Assembly: GCA_023375675.1 (NCBI GenBank) | Contig: JALQBC010000033.1 | Span: 124,001-188,000, forward strand | Direction of reading: 5' to 3' | DNA: 64,000 bases | DNA from: Cytospora piceicola | Taxonomy: Eukaryota > Ascomycota > Sordariomycetes > Diaporthales > Cytosporaceae | Shown: positions 55,849-64,000 of the stretch, in pieces | How the letters are laid out: every line of letters begins with the position of its first letter | Position numbering within the stretch: position 1 is the stretch's first letter | Notes under the pieces: generated by a model | Told to the model about the DNA's origin: nothing | Seen by the model: the letters and a program-made list of their open reading frames with translations, nothing else | Databases searched by the model: none | Position numbers and translations under genes: made by a program

Positions 55849-57216
55849 ATGGCCGTCCTGTCTAAGACACTGTTTGGCGTCCTCGCTGGGGCCACTGCCG
55901 TCGCCGCCCACGGACATGTCACCAATCTCGTCAGTAAGTATCATTGGGAAATTTCCTATTCGTCTTGGGTTTTGTTGTTCTGCAAGTGTTCGAGATCATC
56001 ACTTAGTCTGCATGTTGAACAAAAACATACTGGCGATATATTCCTGCTGTCATGTTGGCCGAGATGAAGTAGCTAACGTCCAACTTCAAAGTCGACGGCG
56101 TCTACTGGCAAGGCTACGACGTAACTACCTACGCCTACGAGAGCAACCCGCCCACCGTGGTAGGCTGGGCAGCCGGGGACACGGACAACGGTTTCGTGTC
56201 ACCGGACGCGTTCCAGACTTCGGACATCATATGTCACAAGAGTGCCACCAACGCCGGCGGTCATGCCTCGGTGAAGGCTGGCGATTCTATCTCCATCCAG
56301 TGGACGCCTGACTGGCCCGACAGCCACCACGGTCCGGTCATTGACTACCTTGCAAACTGTGGGTCCTCGTGTGAGACGGTCGACAAGACGACGCTCGAGT
56401 TCTTCAAGATCGATGGCGTGGGATACCTTAGCGGGTCTGACCCGGGAGTTTGGGCCACCGACGTGTTAGTTGACCCTCTTCCCCCAAGTCTTTCTCCCCG
56501 GTCTATTTCTTTCTTTCGTGGATTGGAGCTCAAAGAAAAGCAAAAGAAGAAAGAGAGAAAGACAAAGAGAAGGAAAGGGGCAGTAGAAACAGTCCCGCTA
56601 ATCAGACTCGAGCAGACTCATCGACAACAACAGCACCTGGCTCGTCCAGATCCCCGCCTCCCTCGCCCCGGGGAACTACGTCCTCCGCCACGAGATCATC
56701 GCCCTACACTCGGCCGGGTCCGTCAACGGCGCGCAGAGCTACCCCCAGTGCTTCAACCTCGCCGTGACCGGCTCCGGCTCCGTCCAGCCGAGCGGCGTGC
56801 TGGGCACAGCTCTGTACCAGGAGTCCGACGCGGGCATCCTGTACAACCTCTACACCACGCAGGAGGCCTACACCATGCCCGGCCCCGCCGAGTACACGGG
56901 GTTCCCGAGCAGCGTCGCGCAGAGCAGCTCCGTGGCCACGGCGACGAGCTCGGCCATCACGGGGTCCGGCTCGGCCGCGGCCAGTCCCTCCGTCGCCAGC
57001 ACGAGCGCGAAGACGAGCGCGAGCAGCACCGCCAAGACCAGCTCGGCCAAGACCACGGCCTTGACGACGTCTAAGGCTGCCACGACGAGTGCGGCTGCCG
57101 TTGTGGCGGGGCAGACTAAGTACGGCCAGTGTGGAGGGAGTGCGTGGACTGGTGCTACGAGCTGTGTGGATGCGACTTGCACGACTCTGAATGCCTACTA
57201 TGCTCAGTGTGTTTAA
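55849..57216 (+). CDS. AA9 lytic polysaccharide monooxygenase with CBM1
   Basis: Three exons, 55849-55933, 56092-56464 and 56616-57216, encode 352 residues. The first two introns' donors are GTAAGT and GTTAGT; the second intron is unusually polypurine-rich. Residues 1-20 are a signal peptide, and cleavage after AVAA would expose His21 as the mature N-terminal His of the copper histidine brace. The second copper ligand lies in [14 protein letters not shown] (His107/His108 region) and the axial Tyr is in QSYPQCFNL (Tyr195). [11 protein letters not shown] is the usual beta-strand motif. A Ser/Thr/Ala-rich linker (about 240-318) leads to a C-terminal CBM1 ([12 protein letters not shown]...YYAQC) that binds cellulose. 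The enzyme oxidatively cleaves cellulose or related glucans. Such genes are usually induced by plant polymers and repressed by glucose. Confidence 0.94.
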
Positions 57217-57950
57217 GTTGGTGATGAAATCATCTTTTATCTCTCTAGGTGAAGTGGATGATGGGGCGGGGGAGAGGTGGTGACCGTCTTCCTGAACACT
57301 TGAGACGGTTTTGCCTCTAGGCCCTCATACTTGGCCCACATGTAGCACACTCCTGAATATTCTAGTTTGTTTCGTGTAAATACGGTCCATCCCGGGGCAC
57401 TCTATACCTGGGGTGTAATATAGCGCAGCAATCCAATTCATTTGACATTGGTATCACGTGAGAACTATAGCCTAACCCGCACAAGTCGACCTGACTGCAC
57501 GCAAAGCAGCCCAAATAGACGTCTAAGCCGGTGTTTGGAATTAGTGTTACTGAAGTATCCTGTTCTTCAATCCCAACCCACTAGGCCCGCGCGGTAAAAG
57601 ACCAGGAGTGCCGGTGGCTAAGTATCACTCTCTTTCGCAAATTCAACGTATCAAACAACCTACTATGACAGCCAGTCCAACGACCTGTAAGTCGAATGAC
57701 AAAGTTTGAATGTAAACACCAATCATGTTGCTGTCAAAAGGACTCGAGGATAGTGGCTTTAATCCAATTCATCGTTGATCAACATCACTCATTGCTCCGA
57801 TAGCCTCTTGTAGATATATTTTAACTTCTTTATTTTGATTATTAGCTTCCACTTATGGAAAAGCGTGAACTATACGTCTATGAATTACTATAGTATGCAT
57901 GATTACACCACATATAAATATATATATCCATGCAGATCAACCACACCACC
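57217..57950. terminator. Convergent 3' flanks of AA9 and proton ATPase genes
   Basis: 734 bases between two converging stop codons. The right part is AT-rich with TATAAATATATATATCC at 57914-57930 on the 3' side of the ATPase gene. No gene is present. Confidence 0.55.
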
Positions 57951-60900
57951 TTACTCATCGTCCTCAGCAGCGTTCTTCTCAACCAGGTAATACCTGTCGC
58001 TACCTGTGAGCGGGTTGGTGTCGTGCTCGATGGCAACCTTGTTGAGCTGCAACAGCGCGTTCTCGATCAGGGTGTCCTTGTGGTTCCTGTCCTTGCGGCC
58101 GAGGTCGTTCAGCCACTGGATCTTGTTGAGCATGAAGTACACGATGGCGATGAAGATGGTGACACCGATCGAGTACGCCCACACGAGGACGACGGTGACA
58201 ACGTCCGTCCACCCGTTGTTGGAGTTGTGGAACTTGGTAGCGGGCTCAGTGTACATGACACCACCGCCGGAGCCCGAGAGCCAACCGAACAGGGCGAAGA
58301 TGGTAGCGAGGACATCGACGACGAAGATGGCGCCGACAAGCTGCCACGAGGGCCAGGTCCTGCCGCCACGGGTCACGAAGATGAGCCAGTTCTCAGTCAG
58401 CGAGACCTCGAGGAAGAGGACCTCCTGGATGGAGCCGAAGTTCTGGACGATACCACCGTTCTCGAGGAACATGGTGCCACGGATGATCCAGGTGGCGACA
58501 GCGAGCAGGAAACCGAGGACACAAGAGACGACCCAGATCTTCGACAGCTGCCACTCGACGGGCCTGGGCTCGACGTGTGCGTTATCGTAGGCGACGGCGA
58601 CAGTGGCCAAATCAGCGAACAGGGCGATGAAGACGATGAGGTCGGGGCGGATGGTCTCGTTCAGGATGATCATGGAGGTGGTCAGGTAGATCTCGAGGTG
58701 GATACAGAGGGCAATACGGTATTGCACGTAAGCCTTCATACGCTGGAAAATCTGGCGAGCGAGCTTGATGGACAGAATAATAGTGCTGAGACCAGGGGCG
58801 AGGAAGACGATATCGGCGGCGGCCTGGGCGGCCTCGGAGGAGCCCTCGACGGCAATACCACAGTCGGCCTTCTTGAGAGATGGGGCATCGTTGACACCTG
58901 TAGTTGTATCGTTAGCAAACAATTTCTGGGATAATTGCCGTGGGGCGGCAGTAACTTACCATCACCAGTCATGGCAGTGAGGGAGCCTCGCTGTTGAAGC
59001 ATCTCGACGACCTTGTACTTGTGCTCGGGGAAGACTTCTGCGAAACCATCGGCACGCTCAATCAGATCGTGCTGCAGAGTACCGGAGAGACCGCTGTTCA
59101 TGAGCTTGGTGGAGTTGTAGACTTTGGTGCCGAGACCAAGCATCTTGCAGGTCTCCTTGGCAATGGCGATGGCATCACCAGTAAGCATCTTGACGGGAAC
59201 ACCTGTAGGGCAGTCAGAAACTAATGTCCAAAAAATAGAGATCGGGTTATGGGGATATACTGACCGAGAGCCTGAGCCTCCATGATGGTCTGGGCGGTAT
59301 CCTCACGGGGAGGGTCGAACATGGAGATCATGCCAAGCAGCTGCCACTCCTCGTCGTTCTTCTTGACGGCAACACCGAGCGAACGGAAACCACGGCTAGC
59401 AAACTCCTTGGCCTTGTCGTTGTACAGGGTCCTGACCTCTTCGGAGCAGTTGGTCAGGTTGACAACAGCACGGGGAGCACCCTTGGCACAGATGTAGCGG
59501 TCGTTTCCGAGGCGGCACTCGCAGGTAATACGCTTGGAGACGGGGTCGAAAGGAGTGAACTTGTCGGTGGTCCAGCCCTGGCGGAGGATCTCACGGGACT
59601 TGGGGTAGCGCTTCAGGGTCAGGATGGTGACCTTGTCGATGGGGTCGAGGGACTGGATGTTGTGCGAGGAAGCAAGGGCGGCGACAGCCATCATCCAGTT
59701 GACATCCTGGCCTTCGGCAACGTAGGGGTCGCGAATGCTCAGCTTGTTGGCAGTCAGGGTACCAGTCTTGTCAGAGCAGAGAACGTTGACACCGGCAAGA
59801 GACTCAATGGCAGTCAACTTCTGCACGATAGCCTTCTCCTTGGCGAGGTATGCAGCACCGACGGCCAGTGTGGTGGTGGTAACAACAGGCAGACCGACAG
59901 GGACACCGATGATGAACATGATAAGAGCGTAGTCGAGCAGGGTCTGAACACCAGGAGAGGCGATGTGGATGTGACGGAAGAAACCACCAATCCAGATGGC
60001 CAGGATCCAGAACATGACAAGAACAAGAAGTGCTGTTCCAATGCTGTCCATGACCTGCTTGAAGTGACCAACATCCTTGGTTCCCTCGACGAGGCTGGCA
60101 GTCTTACCGACGAAGGAGTACTTGGCGGAGGTGGTGACGAGAGCATAGGACTTGCCACGCTTGCAACCAGTAGTGTAGTAGACACCATCACCCATGTACT
60201 TGTCGACAGCGAGAGATTCACCAGTGATAGCAGACTGATCGCAAGCAATCAGGGGCAGACCGTAGTGGATAGAGCGGGCGTCGTCATCCTCGTGGGTTGC
60301 GCCACCCTCCTTCTCGCTCTCATCAGATTCATCGCCGGCAAACTTGTCCTCGTTCTTGAGCTTCTTGAACTCCTCGAAGGCCTCGGGTTGAGTGTACTCG
60401 CAGATCAGCTGGCAGTCAGCAGGGATAGACCTGCCTTCCTGGAGAATAACAATGTCGCCGGGGACGAGCTCTCGTGCGAGAATTTCTTGTTCCCTGCCAT
60501 CACGGACAACGGTAGCCCTCATGGCGATGTCTCCCTTCAAGCTGGCAACAACGTCTGCTGCCTGCTTCTCCTGGTACCAACCGACGGCAGCGTTCAGGAA
60601 CAGGATACCAATAATGACACCGAAGTCGATCCAGTCGTTGAGACCGACGGCGAGCAAAGCAGCGATTTCCATGACTGTCATAGGATAGGTCAGCATTGAC
60701 CAATTCCAATAACATCAAGAATTATAACCGCAGGGATTTTGCTGCCGTTGGTTTGGCTCTGATTGTTGTTATGACTTACCATACAGAATAGGTCCCTGGA
60801 AGAAACCCATGAACTTGGCCAGCTGGTTTTCCTTCTCAGCGGTAAGCTCGTTCCAGCCGAAGCGCCTCCGGCGCTCCTCGACGTCGTGGCTGGTGATACC

Positions 60901-61203
60901 GGTCCGGATGTCGGTCTCGAGCCAGTTCTCGGGTGGTGTCAGGTTCTGGTTGGCGTGGCTCTCCCCGTCGTCGCCGGAGAAGAAGAGCTTGAGGAAGGAT
61001 GGGACCTTCTTCTTCTCCTCGGCGACTTCCTCCTCGTCGCGCGCACGCCCGCTGGCGTCGAACCGGGTGATGAAGCGGTCGAGGGCCTCGTACTCGGGGA
61101 GGTCGTGGTCATCCGCAGCGCGGTGACCGCCGCGGGAGGGGCGGGCGCCGTCTGCCTCGACGTCACCCGCATGTTGCTGGTCTGAGTGGTTTCCGAACGC
61201 CAT
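57951..61203 (-). CDS. P-type plasma membrane H+-ATPase (type IIIA)
   Basis: Four exons, 61203-60780, 60674-59265, 59202-58960 and 58897-57951, encode 1007 residues; every junction falls after the first base of a codon, each restoring a Gly or Val codon. Motifs: TGES at 292-295 (actuator), phosphorylated Asp443 in [15 protein letters not shown] (nucleotide binding), and MLTGDA with [38 protein letters not shown] (hinge and TGDGVNDAP). Ten spans are expected and plausible. It pumps protons out of the cell, driving secondary transport. The body ([25 protein letters not shown]) fits the PMA2-like fungal class, nearer plant enzymes than yeast Pma1. An acidic insertion ([19 protein letters not shown], about 256-274) interrupts the region before TGES. 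The first intron's neighbour exon 2 uses a GTCAGT donor. Confidence 0.95.
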
Positions 61204-64000
61204 GGCTGGGGTTGTTCTTGTGGGCGTCGTAGATTGGATCCGAGATTGAGAGGTCAATGAGATAGAGGGGGAGGGAATTAATTAGAGAGTGCCGGGGGAT
61301 TGACCACCCAATGGACGCCTACGGGGATACACGGTACACTGCCTGTCACCGGAAGCGTAAGTGTATGTTTGCGGCAAAGGCTAATAGGAGAACGCCAGGA
61401 AAGCAGGAAAACGGAACAAGAATGGTGGACGTAAGGCCTTCTTGAATAGACCTGGACGAGGCATTTATCTTCGGAGGAGATGTCATCTTATTCGCCGCCG
61501 CATCCGGCTCGCTCGCTTTTCGGATTTTCAAGGCCGACATCACACTGGCATCATCGTAGTAGGCTACGATATGCACATGCACACAGGGCAGAGTATGCTC
61601 AGGCCCCCCGGCCCCTGGGCCACCCCCGGGACCGATAGACAGGAGTTTGCTCTATCTGGCGTTCTGGCTCCTGGCTGTCTGGGTCCTGGGTCCTGGGTGT
61701 GTGCGTGCACTGCGCTGGTGGTGTGTGTGTGTTAGTCGCGCAGAGACCCACCACGCCAGTTCCGTGGGTGAGCATGGGTAGGAAGTTCGACAAAGTCATA
61801 CCACGCATTGGCGAATAAGACGGCCGTCCGGCACGAGCCATTTTTGCCGTTCTATCCGCTTACAGCTTCGGACTGGATGATCATTTCCGTTGCATGGGGA
61901 TATGCCAGTTGTTTTGGGAGGATCATGTGGGTTCGCCAAAAGAATGAGCGAGCGAAGGAAACCATGGCGCTGACCGACTGGCGAACCAGGATGAGCTCCT
62001 GGGGGAGAGTGGGTGAAGGGAACGAACCAAAGCTCTAGCAGGCAGAGGGAAAAGCTAAAGCAGAGGAGCAAAAAAGGTGGAAGCTAACGGTGGAAGCTTG
62101 ATGCCGGTAGAGCCGGGGCGCCCGCCGGTGATCAGCTATCGATCTTCGCAACTGAGTGCGACCATAAGCGACCGCATGCCAACTGCCAGTGGGTCCCGCT
62201 CCTGTTTATCAGGTTCCGCATGCCGTCATGAATCGTGCCGTTGCGGTCTTTTTTTCCCCCCTGCCTGTGTCCAGGTTTTCGTTTTCCGGCTAGGCCCTTA
62301 CTAAGTAGGCCTGTTTCCCCAGTTGGAGTGCTCCCCTGTGAATCCTCCTCCTCCCTTGATGAGCATTTCCCTCACCCCTACTAGCACATCACGGCTTCCT
62401 CTTGAGCCTCGGCAAAGCTGGCTGGCAGACTGGCAGGCTGGCTGGCTGGCCAATGTTCCATCGGCTATTACTATTGTGGTATCCTTGCAGGGCCTTGCAG
62501 GTTGCAATATGAGCTGACAAGGACTGCCCCGTACCCCGTTTAAGTTCACAAGACGTGAGGCTCAAAAATCGCGCGGATGATCCTCCTCTTTCGACCAATC
62601 GCGGATCACGGCACATGCAATCTGTACAATATCAACATGTACACCATACCCAAGCAAGCTCTCTCGTTAGGTAAGTCCACCTAGGTACTCTGGTACCCTG
62701 TGTCTAGTCGGCTGCTCGGCTCTGCTTTGGAGCACTCGCCCCCAGAATTTACGCCGTCTCCAACGCTATCAACAGTAGTTCCATGCGTGCATAACTCCTC
62801 CCCCCCCTTTCTTCGTGCATCACGGCTTCCTTCATCGAGGGTCTGATAAGTACCATGTCAGGCCAAGTGTAGGATGTCTGATACCACCCCCATTGTGCCA
62901 GTCATGTCTCTGGCCCTACATATATGATGCCGTTCTGCCCAGTTCAGAGTCTGAACTACATTCCATTCCAGTGTTGCGCCTCATTCTGCCCTGCCCGCCT
63001 CGCTTCAAATTCGCTTCGCACGGTCACACGCGATTTCTTGTCTCGGCTAAAAAGCTTGTTTCCACCGCCGAAGTAGGTACGCTGGGAGGGTGGATATATT
63101 ATATACACGAGATATATGGGGGGGTGCTCCTAGCAGTCCATGCACATGCTTTACTGTGTCAGTTGTGCACGGAGAAACACGGAGAAGTACGGATTTCAGA
63201 GTCAGGACTTGAGATTCAACGCCGATGTTGCGCCGCCAGCAGCTAAATAGCGCCGGCCTACCTTCGCACTCTTCGCTGCTTCGGGTCTTGCCGTACTTTA
63301 AACCTTGGAGCTGTGTTTCTCCTAACCTTGTCTCGTGTTTTTCGTATTGGGTTTGCGTGGTTTTCTGTCTTCTTCTTCCTCTTCCTCTCCTTTTTTGAGT
63401 CCAGTCTCTTCAGGCTTTTCACCAGAACAATCCGCCACCTTCTCCAGATGTCGTCAAATTTCTATACCGTCTCTTCGAGACTGATCTGATTTTTCCCCTC
63501 TCGTCTCTCTCGTCGCCCCGTGCGCACTCGGGTCGGAAATTGGATTCTGTCATCGATTTGCTACCGACACTGATCGTCAAGCTTCACGTGAAGTGCTCAT
63601 CCTAGCATCCGGGGAAGATTGGCCGGGAGTGGAGAGACGAGTCAGTCTAGTCCCGGGAACCAAGAGATTAATCCACCTGCTCGTGCCTGGGCAGTCGTCA
63701 TGAGGACTGTGGGGTGGAGACCATAGACGTACCTAGGCACGTACACACGTTAGAGTCAGGTTGTCGGCAGAAATGATGCATGAGGGTTTTTGAAATACCT
63801 CATTCCCGTCTATACTAGATGACCACCCCCCCCCCTCAATACGGTGCCGGAGCAACGGCGAACTGCTCAACAAGGACCCTTGGCCGACATATCGCCCTAT
63901 CAACATCGCCGAGTTGCCTTTTTTCAAGGAGAGCTTGAAACAGTCAATCTTATTCTTTGGCCAGAACCATGGGATCGGTCCGGTGAACGCTGTACGGGGT
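61204..64000. other. Intergenic region to window end
   Basis: No gene is supported. The part next to the ATPase is CT-rich on its coding strand, as in leaders of highly expressed fungal genes. A CTGGCTGG-type short repeat lies at 62419-62452. The segment 63280-63500 is strongly pyrimidine-rich on the plus strand and looks like a leader or promoter of a plus-strand gene starting beyond the window. Palindromic CACCTAGGTAC and TACCTAGGCACGTA motifs occur at 62680-62690 and 63730-63744. Confidence 0.5.

Noticed and set aside
57930..58934. 334-codon plus-strand ORF with acidic low-complexity product
   Set aside because: Antisense shadow of ATPase exon 4.
59662..60699. 345-codon plus-strand ORF opposite the proton ATPase
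   Set aside because: Antisense shadow of a clear P-type ATPase exon.

Overview
This window is nuclear DNA of a filamentous ascomycete (Pezizomycotina, probably a Sordariomycete). The evidence is short 50-160 bp introns with GTRNGT donors and YAG acceptors, several fungus-restricted families (rhodopsin-fold membrane protein, 2EXR, Ca3427-like PBP2, AA9-CBM1), long gene-poor spacers, and an AT-rich inverted-repeat island that looks RIP-mutated. There is no operon structure, rRNA or CRISPR. Exon structures were assembled by eye: frames close across every junction I report, except in the DHHC-like gene.

Layout. 1-20 kb is gene-poor: a fungal rhodopsin-fold membrane protein (-), an unrecognised hydrophobic protein (-), an Sfk1/Frag1-type six-span protein (+), a single-pass protein with a duplicated cysteine module (+), a possible Pol III element (-), a beta-carbonic anhydrase (-), a small secreted six-cysteine protein (-), and a divergent DHHC-type palmitoyltransferase-like gene (+) followed by a four-copy tandem repeat. 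20.6-27.2 kb has no gene I can support. 27-33 kb is a housekeeping block: mitoribosomal mL57 (-) divergent from RTT109 histone acetyltransferase (+), which converges on an Rkm4-like SET methyltransferase (-). 35-47 kb is mostly accessory: a secreted bicupin oxalate decarboxylase (+), a small Cys-rich ORF (-), a three-exon membrane protein (-), a 2EXR protein (-), a Ca3427-like PBP2 protein (+) and a large membrane protein with a Cys-rich ectodomain (+). 47.56-48.56 kb is a degraded TIR transposon. 49-54 kb is housekeeping again: RRP15 (+), mitochondrial ferredoxin YAH1 (-) and mitochondrial fusion factor UGO1 (+). 55.8-61.2 kb holds an AA9 lytic polysaccharide monooxygenase with CBM1 (+) and a P-type plasma-membrane proton ATPase (-). 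The last 2.8 kb is non-coding.

How the genes fit together. Secreted oxalate decarboxylase, AA9-CBM1, carbonic anhydrase, proton ATPase and a small secreted cysteine protein would suit a plant-associated or lignocellulose-degrading fungus that manages external acid, but they are not clustered and I do not claim a pathway. The most unusual items are the Pol III-like element at 12.57-12.76 kb, the RIP-like TIR element, the palindrome-bearing tandem repeat after the DHHC-like gene, the duplicated cysteine-module receptor-like protein and the unrecognised protein at 5.6-6.8 kb.
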